From Xylocopa sonorina (taxonomy: Eukaryota; Arthropoda; Insecta; Hymenoptera; Apidae): a stretch of 64,000 nt of DNA. Of the stretch, positions 1-12,640 are shown piece after piece. Positions within the stretch are counted from its first letter, which is position 1; each line of letters starts with the position of its first letter. The stretch covers positions 2,418,001 to 2,482,000 of the forward strand of contig NC_135208.1 in NCBI RefSeq assembly GCF_050948175.1, written 5' to 3'. The notes beneath the pieces were generated by a model. The model ran no database searches. It saw only the letters and a list, made by a program, of their open reading frames with translations, and was not told the origin of the DNA. A program made the position numbers and the translations under genes.

Positions 1-420
1 GCAAAGTTACCAAGTGGATCAATGGTTCTATTTTATTTTCTTAAACTTTTTTTATTATTTCTATGGTTCTATTTTATTCTCTGAAACTTTTTAATTATTT
101 CTAATCTCTTATTTTATTATCTCTAGGGTTCTAATTTACTTTCTGAAAAGCTGAGAATTTTCTGAAAGCAAGCAAAGTTACCAAGTGGATCAATGGGCAA
201 TCGAATCTCTGGCGTCTATTTTATTTTCTGAAACTTTTTTTATTATTTCTATGGTTCTATTTTATTTTCTGAAACTTTTTGTATTATTTCTAATCTCTTC
301 TATTTTATTTTCTGAAAGCAAGCAAGAACCCAAGCAAAGTTACCACCAAGTGGATCAATGGGCAATCGAATCTCAGGCGTGGGCAGGGATCTCCTTGGGA
401 AACGCCTCGCATCGTTCGAT
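1..420. repeat. AT-rich tandem repeat cut by the left window edge
   Basis: Three copies of a unit start with the same motif (GCAAAGTTACCAAGTGGATC) at positions 1, 172 and 334. The spacing is about 165 bp, and the third copy carries a 3-base insertion. The motif is followed by runs of TCTATTTTATTTTCTGAAAC. The array probably continues leftwards outside the window. An 82-codon open frame at 185-433 is only a by-product of the repeat. Confidence 0.8.
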
Positions 421-589
421 TTCGCTGGCATAACGCAAGTCACATTAGTCATTGGTGGCTACGCGATTATTATATCCTCTGAAAGCGTTTCTCTGACGTA
501 ATTCGTGCGCTTAAAGTAGCACGTGCCTCCATGTAACCGAATACGAGCCTCTACGCTTACAATTCCATCTTCTCAGCGATAAACAGAGT

Positions 590-1510
590 ACGTACACAAC
601 AAATTTGTTGATTTAAGTAATAAGAAAATAGACGTTTCAATAAAATACACTTTATCTTATTCTTTTAAAATGGATTTTGGAGAGTTTAAGTACCAATTCT
701 AGCTTCTCAACTATAAATAGAGAAAGCATATGACGAATTCGTTGATTTGAAGAATGAGAAAATGGATATTTCAATGAAATACACTTTATTTTATTTTACT
801 AAACTAGATTTTACTGGGTTTAAGTACAATTCTACCTTCTCAATCATAAATAGAAAAAATATACAACGAATTTGTTGATTTAAAGAGAAAAATGGATAAT
901 TCAATGTAATGCACTTTATCTTATTTTTTTAAAATAGATTTTGCTAGCTTTGAATACAATTCTACCCTCTAAACAATAAATAAAGGAAGCATACAATATA
1001 TTTGTCAATTTCAAGAGTGAAAAAATGGATATTTCAAGGAAATACACTTCCACCTTATATTATTAAAATAAATTTTGCTGGGTTGAACTATAATTCTACC
1101 TTCTCAACAGTAAATAGAGAAAGTATCCAACGAATTCGTCGATTTAAAGAGAAAAATTGATATTTTAATGAAATACACTTCCACCTTATTTTATTAAAAT
1201 AAATTTTAGTGGATTTATGGATATTTCAATGAAATAAACTTGCATGTTTGTTTTATAAAAATAAATTTTGCTGTGTTTTGTTGATTTAAAGAGAAAATCG
1301 AATATTTTCATGAAATGCACTTCACTTTATTTTGGATTAAAATAGATTTTGCTGGGTTTAAGTACATTTCTACCTTCTAAACCATAAATAAAGAAAGCAT
1401 GCAACAAATTTGTTCATTTAAAGAACAAGAAAATGAATATATTTCAACATAATACACTTTTTTTTATTTTATTAAAGTAACTTTTGCTGATTTTAAGTGC
1501 ATTTCATAAA
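590..1510. repeat. Tandem array, unit about 120-135 bp, roughly seven or eight copies
   Basis: Each unit contains a segment like ACGAATTTGTTGATTTAAAG, then ATGGATATTTCAATGAAATA, then a TTTTGCTGGGTTTAAGTACA block and a CTACCTTCTCAACCATAAAT block. Copies have diverged by point changes and small deletions and have no open frame. The 170 bp before it (421-589) is single-copy and featureless to me. Confidence 0.8.
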
Positions 1511-1960
1511 CGAACAAGCTATTTAAAATTAATTCCATGGAACTAATATTCATTTAATTGCCAATAGACCAGAGAGAATCATCGTGGATGCAATACTGAG
1601 CCATTCATCTTCAAATAATTCAATTCTAAACCAACGTGAGCAGATGGAAGACCATATTGATGCTGAATAGAAAGCGAGAGTTCGTTTCTAGTATCGAAAA
1701 CGCACGCATTGGTGAAATTGTCTAATAAACACCGACCACAGCGATGTTAATGCATTCGTGGGTCAGTGTGTGTCGATGAAAGTGGTTTAACAAGTCCCAA
1801 GACCATTTTGCATGCATCTACGTGTGCATATTTTTATATGCAATAGCCACGTGGCATTCTCTGGAATTGACCAGCTGTATTTCTCAAATCAATTCAGAAG
1901 AAAGGTAATTTTTGTAAAGTAAACAAGAAAAAAGAACGACAGTAGAAATATGTAATTTAT
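1511..1960. other. Single-copy spacer, no gene seen
   Basis: Non-repetitive, moderately AT-rich sequence between two tandem arrays. It has no long open frame, no recognisable RNA gene and no transposon protein. The GC-richer middle part (about 1680-1870) is the least degenerate-looking section. Confidence 0.5.
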
Positions 1961-3890
1961 ACTGAATTTAAGTATCTTAATTTAAAGATTAAAACCTGTA
2001 TTGCAGAGAACTAGAAGCTATGGAACTTTAGAATCCATATTGCAGAGAATTTAAGAATTTATGAACTTTAGAGTTCATATTACAGAGAACTTTTGAACCC
2101 ATATTGCAGAAAACTTTAGAAATCACACTTAATTTAAGTTTCAATCTTTAAGTTAAGATGCTTAACTTAAGTTCAATCTCCAAGCTAAGATATTTAACTT
2201 AATCTTTAACTTAAGATCCTTAACTTTAATATTGAACTTAAATTAAATATCTTAACTTAAAAATTGAACTTTGTTAACTAAAGTTAAATCAGATATCTTA
2301 ACTTAAAGATTGAACTTTGTTAATTAAAGTTATAGAACTAAAGTTAGAGAACTTTGTTAAATATCTATTTGTAAAATATCTTAACTTAAAGATTGAACAT
2401 AAGTTAAATATTTTAACTTGAAGACTGAAATTAATGACCCTCAACTTAAGTTCAATCTTTCAATTCAAACATGTGACATAAGTTTCAGTTGAGCTAATTA
2501 ATTTAAGTAAGTTCAATCTTTAAGTTAAGATACTTAAGTTCAATTTATAAGCTAAGATATTTAACTTAATCTTTAACTTTAAAGATTGAACTTAAATTAA
2601 ATATCTTAACTTAAAGATTGAACTTTGTTAAGTAAAATTAAATTAAATATCTTAACTTAAAGATAGAACTTTGTTAACTAAAGTTAAGTATTTATTTTAA
2701 CTTAGAGACTGAACTTTTAATATCTTAAGATACTAAGTTAAAAATCCAATTAAGCATCTTAACTCAAACTTTAAGTTACATATCTTAAAGATTGAACTTA
2801 CGTCAAATATTTTAAATCAAAGATGAAACTTTGTTAACTAAAGTTAAGTATATTAACTTGAAAATTGAACTTAAGTTAAATGTCTGTATTGAAAGATTGA
2901 ACATAAGTTAAATATTTTTAACATAAGTTTATATATATTTTTACTTGAAGATTGGAATTAATGATCCTCAACTTAAGTTCAATCTTTGAATTAAGACATG
3001 TGACATTAGTTTAAGTTGAGATAATTAATTTAAGTAAGTTCAATCTTTAAGTTAAGAAACCTAAATTAAGTTCAATCTCTAAGCTAAGATATTTAACTTA
3101 ATCTTTAACTTAAGATCCTTAACTTTAAAGGTTGAACTTAAATTAAATATCTTAACTAAAAGATTGAACTTTGTTAAATAAAATTAAATTAAATATCTTA
3201 ACTTAAAGATAGAACTTTGTTAACAAAAGTTAAGTATATTAACTTGAAAATTGAACTTAAGTTAATCGTCTTTATTGAAAGATTGAACAGAAGTTGAATA
3301 TTTTAATTTGAAAATTGGAATTAATGATCCTCAACTTAAATTCAATCTTTGAATTAAGACATGTGACATTAGTTTAAGTTGAGATAATTAATTTAAGTAA
3401 ATTCAATCTTTAAATTAAGATACTTAAGTTCAATCTCTAAGCTAAGATATTTATCTTAATCTTTAACTTAAGATCCTTAACTTTAACATTGAACTTAAGT
3501 TCAATATCTTAACTTAAATATCAAATTTTGTTAACTAAAGTTAAGTATTTTAACTTAGAGATCGAACTTTTAATATCTTAAGATACTAAGTTAAAGATCA
3601 AATTAAACATCTTAACTTAAAAATCTAACTTTGTTAATTAAAGTTAAGTATATTAACTTGACAATTGACCTTAAATCAAATATCTTCATTCAAAGATTGA
3701 ACATAAGTTAAATATTTTAACTTAAAGACTGAAATTAATGATCCTCAACTTAATTTCAATCTTTGAATTAAAACATGTGACATAAGCTTAAGGTGAAGTA
3801 ATTAATTTAAGTAAGTTCAATCTTTAATGTTAAGGATCTTAACTTAAAGATAGAACATTGTTAACTAAAGTTAAGTGCATTAATTTCAAA
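1960..3890. repeat. 1.9-kb TTAAGTT/AACTTAA array with internal hairpins
   Basis: The stretch is built from short AACTTAAAGATTGAACTT-type words that occur in both orientations, so it is strongly self-complementary. A longer landmark (AATGATCCTCAACTTAAGTT followed by an ACATGTGACAT block) recurs near 2434, 2959, 3324 and 3737, showing a higher-order unit of roughly 370-520 bp. No coding potential was seen. Confidence 0.8.
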
Positions 3891-4360
3891 GGATTGCAAA
3901 ATACAACGACCCCAATAAGAAAAAGTGCCACTAAAAAGCCAAGTATTCCCTCGTGCAGAGTACAAATAATCGTCGAGGCCAGAATAAACAGGGAACAAGG
4001 CTCTATGGAAATATCCCAAGGACGATGTCCAGTTAAAGAGATCTCTATTACCATTTTCCATAAACTCTGTGTACTTTTAAAGGCGTACGCGTGTTCAACC
4101 AGCCAGCGAATGATTTACACGCCTCGATTCGAGGCTGTACAATCTGTTCTTCATCCTTGGAGGATAAAAGCGTGTTCGTTCAAGTAGGATTGTAGGCCCA
4201 GAAAATTTTCATATTCTCGAGGCAACATCTACATCTCATTTTTTGTGGAGTTCGCAGACTTTGAAACCTATTTTTGCGATCGTAGAAAATGTTTAGAGAG
4301 GATTGGCTTTGAATATCCCACTGTGAGGTGTCTCAATAGGGACATTAAAGATTCTATTAG
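3891..4360. other. Single-copy island with an unsupported 109-codon ORF
   Basis: GC content rises here relative to the arrays on both sides. An open frame on the + strand (3858-4187) starts inside the flanking array, so its first residues are repeat sequence. Its translation resembles no family I know. I therefore describe it as a unique island and do not call a gene. A conserved regulatory element would be an alternative reading. Confidence 0.4.
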
Positions 4361-5310
4361 CAGATTACTTAAGTTTTTTAAATTAGCAATTTCTCAATCT
4401 TGTTTGAGAATTATAGAATTCTTTTTTTACAGTAATTTTCATGCAATATTTTTACAGTAATTTACATGCAATATTTTTTATTCAATGTCTAATCTTCTAC
4501 TGGAAGATTACTTAAGAATTCTAGAATTTTTTTTACAGTAATTTTCATGCAATATTGTTTACTGAATGTCTAATCTTCTACTCATAGATTACTTAACTTT
4601 CTAAGAATATTTTTTACTGAATGACTGATTTTCTATTCGAAGGTTACTTAACTTTTCTAAATAATTTTCAATCCAATTTCTCAATCTGGTTTAAGAATTC
4701 CAGAAATCTTTTTTTACAGCAATTTTCCTGCAATATTTTTTGCAATATTTCTACAGTAATTTTCATGGAATATTTTTTACTGAATGTCTCATCTTCTATT
4801 CGAAGATTAATTAACTTTTTTAAATAAGGGAATTTTTCAATCTTGTTTGAGAATTTCAGAATTCTTTTTTACAGTAATTTTCATGCAATATTTTTTGCAA
4901 TATTTTTACAGTAATTTTTGTGGAGTATTATTACAGTAATTTTCATGGAATATTTTTTTACTGAATGTCTGATCTTCTACTCGAAAATTACTTAACTTTT
5001 CTAAATAATTTTCAATCCAACTTCTCAATCTTGCTTGAGAATTCTAGAATTTTTCTTTTGCAGTAATTTTCATGCAATATTTTTTACTGAGTGTCTGATC
5101 TTCTATTCGATGATTATTTAACTTTTCTAAATAAGAGAATTTCTCAATCTTCTTTAAGAATTCCAGAATTCTTTTTTTACTGCAATTCTGCAATTTTCAT
5201 GCAATATTTTTTGCAATATTTTTTGCAATTTCTTTTGCATTATTTTTACAGTAATTTTCATGTAATATTTTTACAGTAATTTTCATGAAATATTTTTTTA
5301 CTGAATTTCT
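4361..5310. repeat. Irregular tandem array built on CATGCAATATTTTTTACTG
   Basis: Units contain TTTTACAGTAATTTTCATGC, then ACTGAATGTCTGATCTTCTA, then a TTACTTAACTTTTCTAAATA block and TTTCTCAATCTTGTTTGAGA. Unit length varies from about 60 to 180 bp because parts are skipped in some copies. The short ORFs here are translations of the repeat. Confidence 0.75.
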
Positions 5311-5660
5311 ATTCTTTTTTGCAGACTTCTGGCTTCGTTTGTCCTCTGCTAGGAAATGATAGCGTTGATTTCATCTATTATTCGCCACATGTGACTCTGG
5401 TTAATGCGTGTATACAAATGTCTTCTCTGATATAATGCATTCTGAGGGAGATGCACGTTGAATGGAGAATTACTGTGAAACGATTACGCGACAATAAACC
5501 AACTGTAAAGAGACTCGTTAAAACGTGAAAGTTATACGTATCAGATTGGCACGCGAGGACCTTCTTCAAGCTTTGTCTGCACCTTTCACCATCACAGATG
5601 CTAATAAATAAAGCGTGTTTTGTATTTAAAAAAATAATAGCACTGAAGTTCTCCTTAAAT
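5311..5660. other. Single-copy island, no gene recognised
   Basis: About 350 bp of non-repetitive, GC-richer sequence. A 102-codon frame on the - strand (5378-5686) starts within the neighbouring array and shows no family resemblance that I can recognise. Confidence 0.4.
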
Positions 5661-7010
5661 TTATGAGAAAATGCTGAATAATACAACTTTTTATGAGAAA
5701 ATTGTTAAATTGCAAAAGGTAAACAAAACAGAAGGTAAAAATTGCAAATGGTAAAAAAAACAAAAGGTAAGAATTGCAAAAGATTCTCCATAAATTTATG
5801 AGAAAATTGTTAATTAAAATTCTCCATAAATTTATGAGAAAATGTTGAATAATACAACTTTTTATGAGGAAATTGTTAAATTTTAGCTTAGAAAACTTAA
5901 GCTTAGGAACCTTGCGCTTAGAAAGCTTGAGTTTTGAATACTCAAGCTTAGAAACCTTGCGCTTGGAAGGCTCAAACTTTAGAAATTGAAGTTGAGGAAT
6001 ATTGATCTTAGAAAACTTAAGCATAGAAACCTTGCGCTTAGAATTCTTGCATTTGGAAAGTTTGAGTTTAGAAAACTTAAGCTTAGAAACTTTGTGCTTA
6101 GAAAGCTTGAGTTTTGAATACTCAAGCTTAGAAACCTTGCGCTTAGAAGGCTTAAGCTTTAGAAATTGAAGTTGAGGAACATTGATCTTAGAAAACTTAA
6201 GCATAGAAACCTTGCGCTTAGAATTCTTGCATTTGGAAAGTTTGAATTTAGAAAACTTAAGCTTAGAAACTTTATGCTTAGAAAGCTTGAGTTTTGAATA
6301 CTCAAGCTTAGAAACCTTGCGCTTGGAAGGCTTAAGCTTTAGAAATTGAAGTTGAGGAACATTGATCTTAGAAAACTTAAGCATAGAAAACTTAAGTATA
6401 GAAATCTTGTGCTTAGAAAACTTAAATATAGAAACCTTGCCCTTCTAAAGCTTGAGTTTTGAATACTTGAGCTTAAAAACCTTGCGTTTAGAAGGCTTAA
6501 GCTCTGAAAATTTCAGTTTAGAAACCTTCAGCTTAGAAAACTTAAGCTTAGCAAAATGTAAACAAAGTAAAAGGTAAAAATTGCAAAAGATTCTCCATAA
6601 ATTTATGAGAAAATTGTTAATTAAAATTCTCTACAAATTTATGAGAAAATTGTTGATTAAAGTTCTCCATAAATTTCCTCAGAAAATATTGAATAACACA
6701 ACTTTTTATAAGAAAATTGTTAAATTGCAAAAGATGAAGAAAACAAAAGGTTCTCTACAAATTTATGAGAAAATTGTTGATTAAAGTTCTCCATAAATTT
6801 ATGAGAAAATTATTAATTAATGTTCTCTATAAATTTCCTCAGAAAATATCGAATAACACAACTTTTTATAAGAAAATGATTAAACTGGCAAAAGGTAAAC
6901 AAAACAAAAGGTAAAAATTGCAAAAGGTTCTCCATAAATTTCCTCAGAAAATGTTGAATACTACAACTATTAATAAGAAACTTATTAAACTGACAAAAGA
7001 CAAACGAATA
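5660..7010. repeat. Composite array: CATAAATTTATGAGAAAATT repeats flanking a 15-bp array
   Basis: The outer parts (about 5660-5880 and 6570-7010) are copies of TTCTCCATAAATTTATGAGA followed by AAATTGTTAATTAAA-type sequence, with an ACAACTTTTTATAAGAAAAT variant. The same family brackets the distinct 15-bp array at 5880-6560, so the inner array appears to have grown inside the outer one. No gene was seen. Confidence 0.75.
5880..6560. repeat. 15-bp minisatellite with a 180-bp higher-order unit
   Basis: The base unit is close to GCTTAGAAACCTTGC (15 bp). Twelve such units form a 180-bp higher-order repeat: the sequence at about 5941 recurs with few changes at 6121 and 6301, and that at 6001 recurs at 6181. 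Because 15 is a multiple of 3, the - strand stays open for 252 codons (5626-6384), giving a pentapeptide pattern of the form x-S-K-x-K. I regard that frame as a by-product of the repeat. Confidence 0.85.
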
Positions 7011-7460
7011 ATTCAAATAATAATTCTTTCATTTCAGATTTCTTGGATTTTAAGTCAACTCTGACTTAAAAACTCTCGACAGAGTGGAGCCCTATCCTTT
7101 CGCCATTTAATGGTTCGATTACGTGCGTTACTTGCACTCAGAAAACCGACGATCATTACCTAGGCATTAGCAAGGGAATTGCGTAAAGATTTTCCGCGTG
7201 TTTTTATATAATCCTCGCGTAATAACAGTCGATGGAGTATCAAAACCAGGTGTTCTGTTCTTCCACGGTGTCTTAATTAATTATAAAAGTTCATTCACTC
7301 GCATGATTATTGCCCAGACAGTATTTTTTTTGCCTGTAAGCGACAGACGTTGGATTGGTACAGTCTCTCAAACGTCAATTTATATACAAGTTTTCGTTGT
7401 GAAATGGTTTTATTTATTTCAGATTGGATTTGGAGTTTCGAACACTTTCACTAGTTAATG
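7011..7460. other. Single-copy island, no gene recognised
   Basis: Non-repetitive sequence with a GC-richer core at about 7070-7270. An 86-codon + frame (7198-7458) shows no known domain. Function is unknown. Confidence 0.4.
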
Positions 7461-8540
7461 GTGCTACTATTTAGAAATCCATATTGCAGAGAACTTCAGA
7501 ACCCATACTGGAAAGACATTCATATGTTTACGAGTTTTTTCAATTTATAAGACATTTTTAAAGCATATTTATAGCTTTTTAAGTCGATTTAAAAACCCAT
7601 AGTGCAAAGACACTTATATGTTTACAAGTTTTTTCAATTTGTAAGAAATTTGTACAAGTATATTTGTAAATTTAAAAAGCCATATTGCAGAGAACTTTAC
7701 AACCCAGACTGCAAAGAAATTTATAAGCTTACGAGTTCTTTAAATTTATAAGAAATTTGTACAAGTATATTTATAAATTTAAAAACCCATATTGCAAAGA
7801 AATTTATGAGTTTACAAGTTTTTTAAAGTTATAAGAAATTTGTACAAATATATTTATAAATTTAAAATCTCATATTGCAAAGAAATTTATAAGTTTACAA
7901 GTTTTTTAAATTTGTAAGAAACATTTAAAGTAGATTTATCAAATTAAAAAGCGATAGTGCAAAGAAATTTATAAGTTTACAAGTTCTTTAAATTTATAAG
8001 AAATTTTAAAAGTATATTTATAAATTTAAAAACCCATATTGCAAAGAAATTTATGAGTTTACAAGTTTTTTAAATTTATAAGAAATTTTAAAAGTATATT
8101 TATAAATTTAAAAACCCATATTGCAAAGAAATTTATGAGTTTACAAGTTTTCTAAATTTATAAGAAACTTTTAAAGTATATTTATAAATTGAAAATCTCA
8201 TATTGCAAAGAAATTTATAATTATACAAGTTTTTTAAATTTATATGAAATTTTAAAAGTATATTTATAAATTTAAAAACCCATATTGCAAAGAAATTTAT
8301 GAGTTTACAAGTTCTTTAAGTTTATAAGAAATTTTAAAAGTATATTTATAAATTTAAAAACCCATATTGCAAAGAAATTGATGAGTTTACAAGTTTTTTA
8401 AATTTATAAGAAATTTTAAAAGTATATTTATAAATTTAAAAACCCATATTGCAAAGAAATTTATAAGTTTACAAGTTCTTTAAATTTATAAGATATTTTT
8501 GAAGTACATTTATAAATGTAAAAATCTATATTGCAGAGAA
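7460..8540. repeat. Tandem array, unit about 82 bp, roughly 13 copies
   Basis: Units read AAAAACCCATATTGCAAAGA, then AATTTATGAGTTTACAAGTT, then AAATTTATAAGAAATTTTAA and AGTATATTTATAAATTT. In the best-preserved part (about 8030-8520) the ACCCATATTG landmark recurs every 81-83 bp. Copies near the left end are more degenerate. Confidence 0.85.
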
Positions 8541-9470
8541 ATCTTATGTTGATTAGTGCCAAGGCTCTGTACATGTTAGAGCAATAAAGTAGAAACGAAG
8601 CACAGAGTGACTTGGGACCATAATCGCAGCTTTTGTGTTTACGATAGTTATCAGACAGCTCAAATGACACGTCGTCGTGCATCAAAGTCTTTCTTGGTCC
8701 ACCTAATGACCTGCATAAAATTGACCAAACGATGATTACTGAAAACAGTGTTTGCAAAAGAGAAGCTTGGTTTTTATGATTTTGATCAGTCTTTATATTG
8801 TTGTGCAAGTATTGTAATATAATTTGCATTACATTATACTTCAATTCTTCCATAGTTTGCTGCTTTTTCTGAAACCATAGGAAATTCCTCGAATTCGTTT
8901 AGTTATCTTCGCCACTAAAAGGATTAACCCTGTTGATTTGAAATCCAACAATGCAATTACCATCGCCACAATATCGCTGACAATTATTTACGATAGAAAA
9001 AGGCTTACAAATCGCTGATACGCGTGGGCACAGCCAAAGATTGCAAACCCTCTGTTAAATTCCAGGTTTCACAAGAACCGCCCACGCCTCCGTTCTTCGA
9101 CACTTTTCTATCGCGTCCTCTGTCTCTCGAGGCCATATACGGAGCCACCAGTTCCGGTTCTCCGCTCAGATCCGTTTGGAATCCGCCAAACGAGCGTCCT
9201 TGCCAGTCGAGTCACGTAAATCGATGGGATCGAACGGAATCAGCGAAAAACCATTTACGCAATCGACTTCGCTCTAAACTTGGCCCGCGTCAACGACCAC
9301 TTTCTCTTTCTCGTTCTCGACGAACGTCATTTTCTATTGACCATTCTCACGATACGTTCCTTCGAGCACATGTCTGTTCTATTAGAGAACTGCAATTACT
9401 CGATCGCATCCAGCTGGATTCTTTTTACCAGCCATGCTGCTTTGTATTGTATTCTTGTTAAGTAATGTTT
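8541..9470. other. 930-bp single-copy island with unsupported ORFs
   Basis: The segment is non-repetitive and clearly GC-richer at 9010-9400. It contains a 130-codon frame on the - strand (8461-8853, entering from the array) and a 145-codon frame on the + strand (9024-9461, rich in Ser, Arg and Pro). Neither resembles a family known to me, and overlapping frames are open on the same DNA, as expected for stop-poor GC-rich sequence. Regulatory DNA or an unannotated exon are both possible. Confidence 0.4.
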
Positions 9471-10620
9471 GTTTTTACACTTTGAAGAGTTAATTGTTAA
9501 TTAAAATTATGGTTTATTGGCAGATTTTCAAACGCCTGATATGGCAGATTTTCCTGCATAAAAAATTGTAAAGAAGAAAACCATGGATGAAGAAGAAAAT
9601 GAATGTATGTGCCAGGTGATTCATGAAATATGTGTTTTCAAAAGGGACAATTTTTCATATATTATATTATTAAGTATTTTTTTTCTTTAAGAGAAAAACT
9701 TCTTTTCTTACTCTTTGAAGACTTAATTTAATTGTTAATTAAAATTATGATCTATTGGTAGATTTTTGAAAAGTGCAATTTGCTTTGTATTATATTCTTA
9801 TTTTTTTTTTTTTTTTAAGAAAGTTACACCTTGAAGAAGTAATTGTTAATTAAAATTATGATTTATTGGCAATTTTCAAAAGGTGCAATTTTTCATATAT
9901 TATATTCTTGTTAAGTATTTTTTTAAGAGAGTTACACTTTGAAGATTTAATTGTTAATTAAAATTATGATTTATTTGCAGATTTTCAAATGGTTTCACCT
10001 TCATAAAAAATTGTAAAGAAGAAAACCACGGATGAATTAGAATTAATTAGACGCTGAATCTAGTTGACACGATCTTCCATTGATCTCTTAAGAATCATTT
10101 TTTGTAAAGATGAGCCAAGGTTCTTGCATAAATTTACTGTTGGAAGCTTTATGCTATTTTCTTGTGGTTGCTATGTTTCCGCAATGCACAATTTTCCATG
10201 TATTTTATTCTTAAGTATTTTTTTTTAAGAGAGTTACTCTTTGAAGAATTAATTATTAATTAAAATTATGATTTATTGGCATTTATTAAGTATTTATAAT
10301 TTATTTAGTATTTTTTTATATCAAAATGAAAGCTTCTGAAGCATAAGTGGAGAATGTATGGCCTCTGCGAGTCTTCATATGAACTAGCTCTTGTATTAAT
10401 TAATATTTAATTCTACACACATAAAAATACCAATAGTAAAATATAAAAAGTTACAGCAGCCTTCAAATAAGCTAACTCTTGTGTTAATTAATATTTAATT
10501 CTAGTGAAGTACAAAAAATCATTTAGCAGCCTCCTTTATTACTGTTTAGTTCAATTATTGCCTTCAATGATAAAAAGATTCCTAAAGTCTCTTAATACAT
10601 GTTGTATTTAGTTTTTTCTA
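9470..10620. repeat. Diverged tandem array around TTGTTAATTAAAATTATG
   Basis: The landmark recurs near 9490, 9728, 9840, 9948 and 10247 and is followed by ATTTATTGGCAGATTTTCAA. Between landmarks are TTTCATATATTATATTCTTG and AAGAGAGTTACACTTTGAAG blocks. From 10380 a second motif, CTCTTGTGTTAATTAATATT, occurs twice about 80 bp apart. No coding sequence was seen. Confidence 0.7.
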
Positions 10621-11375
10621 CTCTCTTGAACCTGGAATTCAATGAAGAAGAAGTGTAAGGCCTAATTTAGATTTAAAGGGCCAATACAGTGCAATCAACC
10701 ATCATCTACAAGGCTCTAGAATCCAACAAAGAAGAAATATATGACTTAATTTGCAAAAATATCAATTTAAAGGGCCAATACAGTAATCAACCATCATTTA
10801 CAAGGCTCTGGAACTCAACAAAGAAGAAGTATAAGGCTTGATTTGGATTTAAAGGGCCAATGCAGTAATCAACTATCATCTACAAGGCTCTGGAATTCCA
10901 CAAAGAAGAAGTATAAGGTTTGATTTGGATTTAAAGGGCCAATACAGTAATCAACCATCATCTACAATGCTCTGAAACTCAACAAAGAAGAAGTATAAGG
11001 CTTGATTTGGATTTAAAGGGCCAATACAGTAATCAACCATCATTTACAAGGCTCTGGAACTCAATAAAGAAGAAAGGTATGGCTTCATTTGGATTTAAGG
11101 GGCCAATACAGTAATCAACTATCATCTACAAGGCTCTGGAATTCCACAAAGAAGAAGTATAAGGTTTGATTTGGATTTAAAGGGCCAATACAGTAATCAA
11201 CCATCATCTACAATGCTCTGAAACTCAACAAAGAAGAAGTATAAGGCTTGATTTGGATTTAAAGGGCCAATACAGTAATCAACCATCATCTACAATGCTC
11301 TGAAACTCAACAAAGAAGAAGTATAAGGCTTGATTTGCGAAAAAATGAATTTAAAGGGCCAATACACCATCATCT
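10621..11375. repeat. Well-preserved tandem array, unit about 82 bp, about nine copies
   Basis: Units contain AAAGGGCCAATACAGTAATC, AACCATCATCTACAAGGCTC and AACAAAGAAGAAGTATAAGG. GGGCCAATAC landmarks near 10857, 10939 and 11021 are 82 bp apart. Copies are more alike than in neighbouring arrays, suggesting recent growth or homogenisation. Confidence 0.85.
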
Positions 11376-12640
11376 ACGAGACCACGTCGAAATTTCCTCA
11401 ACAACGCAACGCTGGGACGTGTGAACAGCTCGCAAGGAAGCGTTTAGCGGCTCACTTCCGATATCTCTGCTCTCCTACCAGCTCCACAGAGAAACGTTTG
11501 TGAAAACGGGCTCCAGGCTCCGCGAGATACTCTAAAAGAACACCAAGTAAAAGTAGGCGCGGTTGGTCCTCTCTTTCCAGCGTTTGCTGAACCGCTGAGC
11601 AAATATTTGCCAGCACACCAGGCGTTCTTCGACTCCTTATCGCCTGTTCTCTTTTTTATCCACGCTCCAGAAGACCTTGGAGTTCTTCTCGCAGGTTTAA
11701 ACGTTGATTCTCCTCGACAGATCAGCTTTTTTCAACTCCAACATTGATGCTCTTCGACAGAGCAGCTTTTTTCAACTCCAACGTTGATGCTCTTCGATGG
11801 AGGATGCTCAAAGACAATTTGTTTCGCATTCAGAATGAAGAGAAGACTAGAAACTTTAGTTTAGACGTCTCAAGAGTGTCCTCAGCTTTCTGTAAATATT
11901 TCCATCCGCTTGAAACTCTTTCTTGGATAAATATTTGTGAAATTTTCAGGATTTTCAATGTTGATTCTCCTCAGATGTGAATATGAGTGCGTCCACTTGG
12001 TTATTCCACGCGAGCATCTTCTTGAAACGCTTTCTTCTCTTAAAACTTGCCTTTTCTACTGAGCTGGAGGCTTTTTGCTTCGCTCTCGAGATCGCTGGCG
12101 GAAAAACGGGATCAAGTTTGAATGTATTGGCTCTGAATGCATGCGAGCTATTAAAATCACTAAGATTTAGTAACGTAGTAGTAGAATCTGTTTTTTACAG
12201 TATGGTAACGTAATTATCTCTTTGTTTATGCCATTTCTGCTATTTCGTTGGCCATTTTTCTGGTACCAGTGGTTGTCGTAGCAAAAAACAGAAGGCATTT
12301 TGGTGGATTTTGGTCCAACGAGGATAAATTGTAACACAAAAAGTTTCAGAATCACTGATTTAATTAATATATTCTACTTGAATTGTATGCAATTATTATT
12401 AAACGTTGCATAGACACAAAATTGCAACCTTTTGATTGAATTAATGATATTAAATTCATAGTTCTTTGTTTTATGATAGTGTTTGTTGTATACAATTGAT
12501 AATTATTGCAATATTTGCTATGAAATGTATTAGCGTTTCTCTCTAAATTATTTTGTACAATTTTGTACAATTCTTTTTCTTGTTTTAGAGCGATAGAAAT
12601 GTCTGTAATGCAAAAACTATTGTTGCAGTTAATACAAAGT
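11376..12640. other. Single-copy island with a small 40-bp duplication
   Basis: GC-richer non-repetitive DNA at 11376-12150 grades into AT-rich sequence up to 12640. At about 11700-11800 the words CAGCTTTTTTCAACTCCAAC and TTGATGCTCTTCGA occur twice 40 bp apart, preceded by a partial third copy. Frames at 11744-11980 and 11977-12213 have no recognised domain. No gene is called. Confidence 0.45.

Noticed and set aside
3858..4187. 109-codon frame at the edge of the TTAAGTT array
   Set aside because: Its N-terminus is translated repeat, and overlapping frames are open on the other strand.
5626..6384. 252-codon Lys/Ser-rich frame on the - strand
   Set aside because: It is explained by a 15-bp repeat whose length is a multiple of 3. 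Its ends run into other repeats, and no promoter or intron signals were seen.
9024..9461. 145-codon frame as a gene
   Set aside because: No domain recognised. Another frame is open on the same strand and the sequence is GC-rich with few stops. Left as a single-copy island.
7460..11375. CRISPR array
   Set aside because: Regular periods near 82 bp look CRISPR-like, but the whole unit is repeated and there are no unique spacers. The DNA is eukaryotic.
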